DNA from: Lewinellaceae bacterium
GTDB lineage: Bacteria > Bacteroidota > Bacteroidia > Chitinophagales > Saprospiraceae
Direction: 5' to 3'
Length of the DNA stretch: 64,000 bases
Assembly (NCBI GenBank): GCA_020636215.1
Contig: JACJYG010000004.1
Span: 248,001 to 312,000, forward strand
Under the pieces are notes generated by a model, which saw only the letters and a program-made list of their open reading frames with translations, did not search any database and was not told the DNA's origin. This document shows, one piece after another, positions 44,422 to 52,729 of the stretch (the first letter of the stretch is position 1; each line of letters starts with the position of its first letter). The position numbers and the translations under genes were made by a program.

Positions 44422-45774
44422 ATGTATTTGAAAAAAGGGCTATGGTTGATAGGATTGGTCCTGATGGTGGCGGCCTGCGAACAGAGCAACCCCAATTTTC
44501 AGGAAGAGGCAAAGAACCCCGAGTACTTCCACCGCTCCATGAAGCAATTGTCGGATGTAATCGTCCACGACATCTTCTCGCCGCCGGTGGCCAGCCGTAT
44601 TTACGTTTATCCCAGCATTGCCGCTTACGAAGCGCTTCGCAACGACTACCCCAATTATCAAACCCTGGCGGGCCAGTTGCACGGGCTGACCCCGACGCCC
44701 CAGCCCGAGGCCGGTAAAACTTACTGCTTCCCGCTGGCCAGCCTCCATGCCTTCCTGACAGTAGGCCGGACGCTCATCTTCTCCGAAGACCTGATGAAGG
44801 CTTACGAAGAGGAGCTCTACGCCGAACTTGAAGCCATCAACATGCCTTCGGATGTCTGGGAACGCTCGATTACCTATGGAGACGCCGTGGCACAGCACAT
44901 CCTGGATTGGTCCGCCGGAGATATGTACAAACAGACCCGCACCTACCCCAAGTACTCCATCTCGGAAGACCCCGCCCATTGGCAGCCCACGCCCCCCGAC
45001 TATATGGACGGTATAGAACCGCACTGGATGGAGATCCGCACCATGGTAATTGACTCGGCACAACAATTTACCCCGCCGCCTCCGACTGCCTTCAGCACCG
45101 ACAAGAACAGCCAGTTCATGAAGGAAACCATGGAGGTTTATGATGCCTTAACCAACGACCCGGAGGAACACGAGAACCGGGTGGCTATTGCCAAATTCTG
45201 GGATTGTAACCCCTACGTGTCCCATCATACCGGCCACGTGATGTACGCCACCAAGAAAATCACGCCCGGCGGCCACTGGATCGGCATCACCGAGATCGTA
45301 TGCCAAAAGGATAAGGCTGATATGATGAAATCAGTAGAAGCGTATACCCTCACTTCGATTGCGCTCTTCGACGCTTTTATCAGTTGCTGGGACGAAAAAT
45401 ACCGCAGCATCCTGATCCGCCCGGAGACGGTGATCAACCGCTATATCGACGAGGACTGGCTGCCTACCCTGCAGACACCACCCTTCCCGGAATACACCAG
45501 CGGACATAGTGTGATCTCCCGGGCTGCCGCAACAGCGCTGACCTCCATCTTTGGCGACAGCTTCCAGTTCGACGATACCACCGAGGAGGAATATGGACTG
45601 CCGGTTCGCTCCTTCAATTCTTTCTTTGATGCTTCTGATGAGGCTGCCGTCAGCCGCCTGTATGGGGGCATCCACTACAAGCCGGCCATTTTCAACGGCG
45701 TGGCTCAAGGGGAGAAGGTAGGAAAATTTGTAGTGGAGAACGTAAAAATGAACCAACAGCTAAGCAACAAATAA
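44422..45774 (+). CDS. vanadium haloperoxidase/PAP2-superfamily lipoprotein
   Basis: A 450-aa exported protein (leader ending MVAACEQSN, a lipobox AAC). It belongs to the PAP2/vanadium-dependent haloperoxidase superfamily. The phosphate or vanadate pocket is PEYTSGHSVISRAAATA (SGH motif) and SRLYGGIHYKPA (R-x-x-GGIHY with the second His); the first Arg/Lys motif is probably WDEKYRSILIRPETVINRY. Family members are either lipid/phosphate phosphatases or haloperoxidases, and sequence alone does not decide which. The gene starts 90 bp after the giant protein on the same strand; whether it belongs to that locus is unknown. Confidence 0.87.
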   Translation: MYLKKGLWLIGLVLMVAACEQSNPNFQEEAKNPEYFHRSMKQLSDVIVHDIFSPPVASRIYVYPSIAAYEALRNDYPNYQTLAGQLHGLTPTPQPEAGKTYCFPLASLHAFLTVGRTLIFSEDLMKAYEEELYAELEAINMPSDVWERSITYGDAVAQHILDWSAGDMYKQTRTYPKYSISEDPAHWQPTPPDYMDGIEPHWMEIRTMVIDSAQQFTPPPPTAFSTDKNSQFMKETMEVYDALTNDPEEHENRVAIAKFWDCNPYVSHHTGHVMYATKKITPGGHWIGITEIVCQKDKADMMKSVEAYTLTSIALFDAFISCWDEKYRSILIRPETVINRYIDEDWLPTLQTPPFPEYTSGHSVISRAAATALTSIFGDSFQFDDTTEEEYGLPVRSFNSFFDASDEAAVSRLYGGIHYKPAIFNGVAQGEKVGKFVVENVKMNQQLSNK

Positions 45775-45781
45775 ACCAGGG

Positions 45782-45806
45782 GCCAGGCCACTCAAGATGG
45801 CCTGGC
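45782..45806 (+). terminator. perfect 9-bp hairpin overlapping the upstream ATG of the permease
   Basis: GCCAGGCCA (45782-45790) and TGGCCTGGC (45798-45806) pair perfectly around a seven-base loop, starting 8 bp after the upstream stop. The following sequence has only a short T run (GCTTTCG), so termination would be weak. An ATG in the stem (45797) is therefore an unlikely start for the permease. Confidence 0.5.
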
Positions 45807-45823
45807 GCTTTCGCCCTTCTCGC

Positions 45824-47152
45824 ATGCCAAAACTCGACCGCAAGCTCACCCTCTATGGCCTAACCATGATCGCCATAGGATCCTGTATCGGTTCCGGTAT
45901 TTTTGTGACGCCCTATGAAGTGGTACAGGCAGTCCCACATCATGGTTTTGCCTTGTTGGTATGGGCGCTGGGCGGTGTGATCGCCCTCACCGGTGCGCTG
46001 ACTTTTGCTGAATTGGGCGGGCTCTTCCCCAAGGCCGGCGGAGTGTATGTGTTTCTGAAAGAAGCCTACGGGGAACTGGCCGGTTTCCTCTATGGCTGGA
46101 TTATTTTACTGGTCATCAACACCGGCGCACTGGCGGCTCTGGGCATCGCCCTAGCGGAATACCTGTCGTATTTTTATCCCTTTGGCTACTGGGGCAAGAT
46201 CGCCGTAGCGGTGGTAGTCATCGCCGGGCTGACGGGCTTCAACCTGGTAGGCGTCAACGCCAGCCAATGGCTGTCGAATGTATTTACAGGCCTGAAATTG
46301 CTGGCCATTGCCGGCATTATCGTAGTGGGGCTACTTTTTTTCGAACCGGCAAAAGTGGCGATCGACTTCAACCTGGCGGCGCATACCCCCTCCAATCTGG
46401 GCAGCGCTATGCTGTTGGCACTTATTGGGGTTTTGTGGTCTTTCGGCGGCTGGCACCATGCTTCTTATCTGGCCGGAGAGGCGATCGACCCTCAGCGCAC
46501 CGTGCCGCGCGCTATGGTGCTGGGCGCTGTGATCGTGACCATTACCTATGTACTGGTCAACCTGGGCTATATGCTTTTGCTGCCGCTGGATGCCATCGCT
46601 AACACCACCCGGGTAGCCGGCGAAGCCGTGGCTCAGGTATTCTCCTTTGGCGGCAAACTGATGGCGATCGTGATCGCCATATCCATTTTTGGAACTATCG
46701 GCATCTATACCATGTCGGCGCCCCGCATCTATTTCGCCATGGCGAAGGACGGTATATTCTTCCGGCAACTGGCGGAAGTGCATCCCCGCTTTCACACGCC
46801 GGCGGCGGCGATGATCCTACAGGCCATCTGGGCCATTGTTTTACTGATGGCCTGGGGCACCTTTTCGGGGCTGATCACTTACGTTACTTTCATGGATATC
46901 GCTTTTATGGCGCTGGCGGGCTTCAGTGTGTTCATTTTCCGGCGCAAACTGCCACATGCGGAGCGGCCCTACCGCACCTGGGGATATCCGGTGGTGCCGG
47001 GTATTTTCGTGCTCATTAGCAGCGCCTTTGTGGTCAATACGCTGATCGAACGGCCGGTACAGGCCTGGGCCGGATTGGGGCTGCTTGGTGCGGGGGTGGG
47101 CGTGTTTTATATATTTAAATCGCTTCGGGGCCGTGTTCAGCCTGCAGCCTAA
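45824..47152 (+). CDS. APC-family amino acid permease
   Basis: A 442-aa inner-membrane transporter with about 12 membrane helices. The first helix carries the substrate-binding break of the APC superfamily, MIAIGSCIGSGIFVTP, followed by ALTGALTFAELGGLFPKAGGVYVFLKEAYG, a highly conserved motif of the LAT/AAT groups. The sixth helix region (LWSFGGWHHASYLAGEAIDP) also matches, including the ExxxP-like pair after helix 6. The substrate is probably a neutral amino acid, unproven. I prefer ATG 45824 (MPKLDRKLTLYGL) because the upstream in-frame ATG at 45797 lies inside a stable hairpin. Its stop overlaps the converging Uma2 gene by 4 bp. Confidence 0.93.
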   Translation: MPKLDRKLTLYGLTMIAIGSCIGSGIFVTPYEVVQAVPHHGFALLVWALGGVIALTGALTFAELGGLFPKAGGVYVFLKEAYGELAGFLYGWIILLVINTGALAALGIALAEYLSYFYPFGYWGKIAVAVVVIAGLTGFNLVGVNASQWLSNVFTGLKLLAIAGIIVVGLLFFEPAKVAIDFNLAAHTPSNLGSAMLLALIGVLWSFGGWHHASYLAGEAIDPQRTVPRAMVLGAVIVTITYVLVNLGYMLLLPLDAIANTTRVAGEAVAQVFSFGGKLMAIVIAISIFGTIGIYTMSAPRIYFAMAKDGIFFRQLAEVHPRFHTPAAAMILQAIWAIVLLMAWGTFSGLITYVTFMDIAFMALAGFSVFIFRRKLPHAERPYRTWGYPVVPGIFVLISSAFVVNTLIERPVQAWAGLGLLGAGVGVFYIFKSLRGRVQPAA

Positions 47153-47748
47153 TCCCGGAAGACCTTCTCCAAATCTATAGTAAACTCCGGGAAAACGCCG
47201 ACGGTAATGGCATCATCACTGGCGTAGAGTTTGCGGAGCTGATAAGCCCCTTCCTTCAAGTCAAAAACGACCACAGTCTGGTCACTGGGGTGCACCAGCC
47301 AGTATTCCTGGACGCCATTCTCCTCATACAGCCGAAATTTATTATCCAGCTCATTTTTGTTGTTTCCGGGAGAGAGGATTTCGATGATCCAATCGGGGGC
47401 GCCCAGACAGCCTCTGTCATCCAGTTTGGAAAGATCGCAAATAACACAAATATCCGGCTGAACAACAGTATGAATCTGTTCGTTCTCTTTCGTGGCCTTC
47501 CTGGAATCAAAAAGACGTACATCGAAGGGTGCAAAATATGCCTGGCATATTTTACCTTCTAAATAAAGGCCGATCTGTTTAGTCAATTCCATGGCAATGC
47601 GCTGATGCTGGCGGCTCGGCGCAGGCGACATTTTAAAAATTTTCCCCTTGATCAATTCTACTCTTTCCTGGAAATGCCAGCTGAGGTAGTCTGCATAAGA
47701 ATATATCCCGTTCAAGTCGAGTTGGTCAAGGTCAGTGATCTTAGCCAT
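47149..47748 (-). CDS. Uma2-family (DUF820) putative nuclease
   Basis: A 199-aa protein of the Uma2 family, restriction-endonuclease-like fold. Family motifs are visible: FQERVELIKGKIFKMSPAPS (YELIdG-type start), VVQPDICVICDLSKL (active-site PD) and GAPDWIIEILSPGNNKNELD (E-x-LSP, the second catalytic motif), then LYEENGVQEYWLVHP. Residues for a PD-(D/E)xK site appear intact. Uma2 genes are abundant in Cyanobacteria and Bacteroidota; function is unclear. It is convergent with the permease (4-bp overlap at the ends) and divergent to the amidohydrolase. Confidence 0.88.
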   Translation of the reverse strand: MAKITDLDQLDLNGIYSYADYLSWHFQERVELIKGKIFKMSPAPSRQHQRIAMELTKQIGLYLEGKICQAYFAPFDVRLFDSRKATKENEQIHTVVQPDICVICDLSKLDDRGCLGAPDWIIEILSPGNNKNELDNKFRLYEENGVQEYWLVHPSDQTVVVFDLKEGAYQLRKLYASDDAITVGVFPEFTIDLEKVFRD

Positions 47749-47834
47749 TGTTATCCGCTTTTTTCAAAGATAAAGCTTTTTATCCTTTGCTGCTTTTGCA
47801 AAAACCAGGACCTTTATCTCAAATAAAAATCCCC

Positions 47835-49025
47835 ATGCTTAAAGATAAGATACAACAGCTCGCCAAAGCCTATCATCAGGATGTCATCGGCATTCGGCGC
47901 CATATCCATCAGAATCCGGAGCTTTCATTTCAGGAAGTAGAAACCGGGAAGTACATTGCCGCCAAATTAACCGAGTTCGGCATCCCTCACCAGCATGGCG
48001 TAGCCGAAACCGGCGTGGTCGGGCTGATACAGGGCCGCAATGGAAGTGATAAAGTGGTGGCCCTGCGCGCCGACATTGACGCACTGCCCATCGAGGAGGC
48101 CAACGAAGTGCCCTACAAGTCATCAAAACCAGGCGTCATGCATGCCTGCGGGCACGATGTTCACACCGCTTCTCTGCTCGGCGCCGCCCGCATACTGAAC
48201 GATTTACGCCACGAGTTTGACGGCGCGATCAAACTGATCTTTCAGCCGGGCGAAGAGCTTCTGCCGGGCGGTGCTTCCATTATGATCAAGGAAGGTGTAC
48301 TGGAAAACCCGCGGCCGGCCAGCATCATCGGCCAACATGTGCACCCGCCGCTGGAAGCGGGGAAAGTGGGTATGCGCTCCGGCAGTTATATGGCGTCCGC
48401 CGACGAGTTGTACTTAACCGTGAAAGGAAGAGGAGGCCATGGCGCACTGCCGCACGATTGCATCGACCCCGTTGTCATCTCTGCACACATCATTACGGCA
48501 CTACAACAGATTGTCAGCCGCAATGCCGACCCGCACACGCCTTCTGTAGTCACTTTTGGCTATATCGCCTCCAAGGGTGGCGCCACCAATATCATTCCCA
48601 ATGAGGTAAGGCTGGAAGGCACCTTCCGGACGATGAACGAGGAATGGCGTTTCAAAGCACACCAGTTGATAAAAAAGATGGCCGAAAGCATTGCCGAAGG
48701 CATGGGCGGCGTTTGCGACGTTGTGATCGATGTAGGCTATCCGGTATTGGTCAATGACGACGCGCTGACCCAAAAGGTGCGTACCTACGCTGAGGAATAT
48801 CTCGGCCCGGAAAATGTCGTTGAGCTTCCACCCCGTATGACCGCCGAAGATTTCGCTTACTACTCTCAACATTTGCCGGCATGCTTCTACCGTCTTGGCA
48901 CCGGCAATACGGCTAAAGGCATTACTTCCCCTATACATACCAATACGTTCGATATCGACGAACAATGCCTGGAACAAAGCATCGGCCTGATGGCCTGGCT
49001 GGCGGTTAAGGAATTGAATGGTTGA
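47835..49025 (+). CDS. M20-family amidohydrolase
   Basis: A 396-aa cytoplasmic metallo-amidohydrolase of the M20D group (hippurate hydrolase / N-acyl-amino-acid deacylase / IAA-amino acid hydrolase-like). Metal ligands visible: Cys and His in VMHACGHDVHTAS, Glu in FQPGEELLPGG, His in IIGQHVHPPLEAG, and His in SPIHTNTFDID. A dimerisation (lid) domain lies between. ATG 47835 (MLKDKIQQLAKAY) is chosen; a longer frame to 47748 has no support. The last codons run into the GAATGG-type word repeat, so the repeat has encroached on the end of the gene. The exact substrate is not predictable. Confidence 0.92.
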   Translation: MLKDKIQQLAKAYHQDVIGIRRHIHQNPELSFQEVETGKYIAAKLTEFGIPHQHGVAETGVVGLIQGRNGSDKVVALRADIDALPIEEANEVPYKSSKPGVMHACGHDVHTASLLGAARILNDLRHEFDGAIKLIFQPGEELLPGGASIMIKEGVLENPRPASIIGQHVHPPLEAGKVGMRSGSYMASADELYLTVKGRGGHGALPHDCIDPVVISAHIITALQQIVSRNADPHTPSVVTFGYIASKGGATNIIPNEVRLEGTFRTMNEEWRFKAHQLIKKMAESIAEGMGGVCDVVIDVGYPVLVNDDALTQKVRTYAEEYLGPENVVELPPRMTAEDFAYYSQHLPACFYRLGTGNTAKGITSPIHTNTFDIDEQCLEQSIGLMAWLAVKELNG

Positions 49026-49170
49026 ATGGCGGAATGGTTGGATGGCTATATGCTGAATGGCCGGATGGCTGAATGGTTAAGTGGGTCCAAAGCCCAGCCA
49101 TTCAACCATTCCCCGTCCTCCCCACGTCTGTTGTCGCAGCCGGGTAAAAACCATTCAACCATTCCTAACC
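49015..49170. repeat. word-repeat inverted repeat (GAATGGTTGAATGG type)
   Basis: Between the converging amidohydrolase and phosphofructokinase genes. Left half: degenerate tandem GAATGG(T/C)T words (49015-49080). Right half: the complementary CCATTCAACCATTCC words (about 49096-49111 and 49150-49166), split by CCCGTCCTCCCCACG...CAGCCGGGT. The halves can form a long imperfect hairpin serving both genes. There is no run of T. The inner element resembles those at 39.3 kb. Confidence 0.65.
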
Positions 49171-51402
49171 CTAATAAGCTACATCCACCGGCGGCTCCGT
49201 CATGATGTGAGCGATGGGGCGCAGGTTCATCCACCACTGTTTACCAGGCCGTTCTAATGGCGCATCCACCATTTCCGGCCAACGGGCCATGTCGACAAAA
49301 TCAACCTTGCCCTTTTGCAGGCCGATGAAAGAAACGGGCTTTCGCTTCTCCAGAGATTCGCTGATCAGGTATTCGGTACACAATTTGGCCAATCTGATCG
49401 CCAGGATGCGATCGAAAGGCGAGGGGTCTCCTCCCTGTTGCAGGTGGCCAAGGATGGCCTGCCGGACATCGTAGAGCTGGCCGCCTTCCTCTTCGAACAG
49501 GGCCGCCATAAATCCGGTGGTATATAATGAGTTGGCCTTTTCATTCCGGATCATGAGCCCCAGCCGCTTACCTTTGGAAAAACCGTCAACGAGATGTTCC
49601 AGGTCGTTTTGGAGGTCGTTCAGCGTCACACCTTCTTCATGCAGGTAAACGCGTTCAGCTCCGGTGGCGATTCCGCTCACCAGGGCGAGGTATCCGCAAT
49701 ACCGTCCCATTACCTCCACCACAAAGCATCGCTTGGAAGCCACCGCCGATTGCTTGATCTTATCCACCACATTAACGATATTGTTCAAAGCGGTATCAGA
49801 GCCTACGCTGCGCTCAGAACCAGGGAGGTTGTTGTTGATCGTCGCCGGCAGGCATACCATGGGGATATTGAAAGCGGAAAAATCCCCCCGCTTTTGATAC
49901 ATATTGTGGATGGCCTGATAGCCGGACCACCCGCCAATCATGAGAATGGCGTCAATCTGGTACTCTTCTATTTTACGGGCCAGGGCGTAGTAGTCCGTTC
50001 CGGTAAGCGCCCGCCGGTTGGTGCCCAGCTCAGCCCCCCCGGTAGTGGTCCAGCCGGCCACGCTCATCCATTCCATTTCCTTGACTTTTCCCTGGATTAA
50101 GCCGTGGAAGCCATCTTTTACCCCCAGCATGATATGGCCTCTTTCCAGGCCAATACGCACGGCGGTAAGGGCGGCCGTATTCATCCCGGCGGCCGGGCCG
50201 CCACCATGGAGCACTGCAATTTTCAGGCGCCTCTGTTTAGGATCCGGCTGGCTGGGCAAAGATCGGATCATCACCTTCAGCGTGTCATAAGCTTCGGTGA
50301 ACCCACCACCCCGCAAAGCCATAGCCTGGTTGTAATCGCCGGATTGGATCAAGTCCCGGATTTTGTGAGTGGTGTTCACACATTCCATCAGGGGGGCGGT
50401 AATGATGTCATTTTCCTGAACGCCAATCAGAAGCGGCTCGTCTTCCGACGTGCTGGCGGCAATCCTTTCCACGGCTTTGCAACCCAGCATGGTGGTCATA
50501 TACCGGTCATAGGCGCTGGGAGCACCTCCCCTTTGCACGTGGCCCAGAATGGTAATCCGGGCATCTTCCCCAAGGCGTTCTTCCAGCACCTGTTGCACAT
50601 AGTGGCTGCCAATGAGGGTGCCTTCCGTATCCTTGGCCCCTTCGGCCAGGATGATGATGCTGTCTCGCCGGCCCGCTTTCCTCCCGGCTCTCAGCAAGGT
50701 GCACATGTTTTCTTCCCATTCTCCGGGTTTCGGCGGAGATTCCGGAATAAAAACCCAGTCAGCGCCACAGGCCAGCCCCGCCATGAGCGCCAGGTAGCCG
50801 CAATTGCGGCCCATCACCTTCACCACGAAAGTCCGCTGATGGCTGGCCGCCGTACTGATGATAGCATCAACCGCCTCTGTAATCCGGTGCAGGGCCGTAT
50901 CGGCGCCGATGGTCATATCCGTTCCCGACATATCATTGTCGATGGAGCCCACCAGGCCCGTGATAAAAATGGATTGATATTGATCCGCAAGGCTTTGTTC
51001 AACCTCTCCGCGATTGACCAGTTCCTGAACGTGGTCTTTCCATTCCTGCCGCAAAATATTGGCGCCGGTGAGGCTTCCGTCACCACCGATGACGACCAAT
51101 GCGTCGACACCCCGGGTGATGAGGTTGTGCACGGCAATGCGCCGGCCCTCCAGCGTTCGGAATTCATCCGACCGGGCCGACCCGATGACCGTTCCCCCTT
51201 TGTGAAGGATGCCACCTACCGATGACCAGTCCATTTTGCGAATGTAATCTCCACCCAGGATCATTCCTTTATACCCCTCATAAATGGCGTAAACATCAAA
51301 TCCTTTGTGTATGGCTGCCCGTACGACGGCCCTTACGGCGGCGTTCATGCCCTGGGCGTCGCCGCCACTGGTCAGCACGGCTATTGATCTCTTATCTGAC
51401 AT
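49171..51402 (-). CDS. pfkA: eukaryote-type fused 6-phosphofructokinase
   Basis: A 743-aa protein of two tandem PfkA domains. The N half has the ATP/Mg loop VVIGGDGSLTG (about 106-110) and the catalytic GSIDNDMSGTDMTIG (Asp near 155 and 157), so it should phosphorylate fructose 6-phosphate. The C half (from about 394) keeps the fold but replaces both: GGDGS becomes GGWSG (490-494) and TIDND becomes TINNN (521-525, in LPATINNNLPGSERSVGSD). This mirrors eukaryotic PFK, where the C half is regulatory and carries a T-[IV]-[NS]-NN sequence; later stretches (GRYCGYLALVSGIATGAE, LGLMIRNEKANSLYTT, ILGHLQQGGDPSPFDR) also resemble it. The true start is MSDKRSIAVLTSGGDAQG; a longer open frame to 51567 is unsupported. 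Confidence 0.93.
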   Translation of the reverse strand: MSDKRSIAVLTSGGDAQGMNAAVRAVVRAAIHKGFDVYAIYEGYKGMILGGDYIRKMDWSSVGGILHKGGTVIGSARSDEFRTLEGRRIAVHNLITRGVDALVVIGGDGSLTGANILRQEWKDHVQELVNRGEVEQSLADQYQSIFITGLVGSIDNDMSGTDMTIGADTALHRITEAVDAIISTAASHQRTFVVKVMGRNCGYLALMAGLACGADWVFIPESPPKPGEWEENMCTLLRAGRKAGRRDSIIILAEGAKDTEGTLIGSHYVQQVLEERLGEDARITILGHVQRGGAPSAYDRYMTTMLGCKAVERIAASTSEDEPLLIGVQENDIITAPLMECVNTTHKIRDLIQSGDYNQAMALRGGGFTEAYDTLKVMIRSLPSQPDPKQRRLKIAVLHGGGPAAGMNTAALTAVRIGLERGHIMLGVKDGFHGLIQGKVKEMEWMSVAGWTTTGGAELGTNRRALTGTDYYALARKIEEYQIDAILMIGGWSGYQAIHNMYQKRGDFSAFNIPMVCLPATINNNLPGSERSVGSDTALNNIVNVVDKIKQSAVASKRCFVVEVMGRYCGYLALVSGIATGAERVYLHEEGVTLNDLQNDLEHLVDGFSKGKRLGLMIRNEKANSLYTTGFMAALFEEEGGQLYDVRQAILGHLQQGGDPSPFDRILAIRLAKLCTEYLISESLEKRKPVSFIGLQKGKVDFVDMARWPEMVDAPLERPGKQWWMNLRPIAHIMTEPPVDVAY

Positions 51403-51643
51403 GGATGTCCTTTTTGTTATTTTTACACTAAGTACGCAAAAAAAAGGCTTTTGCTTGAATTTATTGGGGTCAAAATATAGCACAAAGATGAGAATTTCCC
51501 GGAAGATGTGTTTGCGGAACGCAGAGGTTCTTCTATTTGGATGATTGCAGGAGCCGATATTCAGCACAAGGGAAAACTTTATTTTCCCAGGTTTGCCTGC
51601 CTAATCCGGAAAATACCGATTTTCACCAAACCAATGCAAGCCG

Positions 51644-52669
51644 ATGAACCCACTGACCAACCGAATATTAGCTGTCACCCTGTTTTTTTGCCTATCTCCT
51701 TTGGCCTTTCAGGCTCAAACCGGATCAGATGCCAAAGAGCTACTTCCCGGGCAGGAAGCTGTGTATACCGGTATCTACCTGATGAACCTGTATGACCTGA
51801 ACATTAACGAGCATTCCTTTTACGCCGATTTCTACATCTGGTTTAAATGGAAAGGGGAACGCAACCCCATGAACATAGAGTTTGTCAATGCCGTAGAAAA
51901 ATGGGGCTTTACGCAAAATGATTTCCACGAAGAAGCGCTCGAATTGCCCGATGGGTTTTACTACAATGGCATGCGCATCGAGGGGCGGTTCTACCATCCT
52001 TTTTCCCTTTACAATTTCCCGCTGGACCGCCACCAGCTAACCATCCACATCGAAAATGTGGATTACCCTCAGGATTCCCTGATATACCTCCCAGATAGTT
52101 CCGCCGCTTTCATACGGGAAGATTTTCGAATGCCCGGCTGGAACATTAAAGGCGGCACCCTGGAAGCGCAGTCGAGTATGTATAAGACGAATTTTGGAGA
52201 GACGGGCAAGACGGCCGCTGCTTTCAGCAATTTTACGTTCAAATTGAAAATTGCACGCCCGCTCAGTTATTTCCTGCTCAAGCTGATGCTCCCGCTGCTC
52301 ATTGTCATCATTGCCAGCCTGGGGGCTTTATTTATACACCCCTCCCAATTGGACGCCCGCATTTCGCTGCCCATCGGGGGATTGCTCAGCGCTGTTTTCC
52401 TGCAACAATCCTACAGCTCGGCCTTGCCGGATGTCGGCTACATGGTGCTCATGGACAAGATCTACCTCGTCAGCTTTGGGCTTATTGTTTCCATCATGTT
52501 GCGGGCCATACTGGTCGGCAATAAGATCGCGCTGCAAAAAAAGAAGGACGTAGACATTCTCAACCTGAAAAAAGCCGACCGGCGAATGGTGTGGTGGGGC
52601 ATCTCCCTTTTCCTGGCTTTGGTGCTTGGCCTGCTTCTGACCCATGGGCTAATCCGTGGAAAAATGTAA
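51644..52669 (+). CDS. pentameric ligand-gated ion channel homologue
   Basis: A 341-aa protein with a signal peptide (through FQAQ) and the Cys-loop-receptor superfamily plan without the Cys pair. The extracellular beta-sandwich (about 35-205) includes VYTGIYLMNLYDLNINEHSF, FYIWFKWKGERNP and FPLDRHQLTIHIEN (the FPxDxQ-like strand). Four membrane helices follow: M1 (about 209-231) after ARPLSYF, M2 (about 238-258, ISLPIGGLLSAVFLQQSYSS), M3 (about 267-291) and M4 (about 316-335). The M1 Pro and M2 pore pattern fit GLIC/ELIC-type channels. The gating ligand and ion selectivity are unknown. It starts a plus-strand run with the NtrX-like regulator 60 bp downstream. Confidence 0.82.
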   Translation: MNPLTNRILAVTLFFCLSPLAFQAQTGSDAKELLPGQEAVYTGIYLMNLYDLNINEHSFYADFYIWFKWKGERNPMNIEFVNAVEKWGFTQNDFHEEALELPDGFYYNGMRIEGRFYHPFSLYNFPLDRHQLTIHIENVDYPQDSLIYLPDSSAAFIREDFRMPGWNIKGGTLEAQSSMYKTNFGETGKTAAAFSNFTFKLKIARPLSYFLLKLMLPLLIVIIASLGALFIHPSQLDARISLPIGGLLSAVFLQQSYSSALPDVGYMVLMDKIYLVSFGLIVSIMLRAILVGNKIALQKKKDVDILNLKKADRRMVWWGISLFLALVLGLLLTHGLIRGKM

Positions 52670-52729
52670 CAATTGGGGTATTTCTCCGTATTGAGGGTAT
52701 TGCCAGTACGCTAAAATACCCGAACACAG

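Noticed and set aside
51403..51567. 55-codon N-terminal extension of phosphofructokinase
   Set aside because: Does not align with PFK; the domain begins immediately after ATG 51402.
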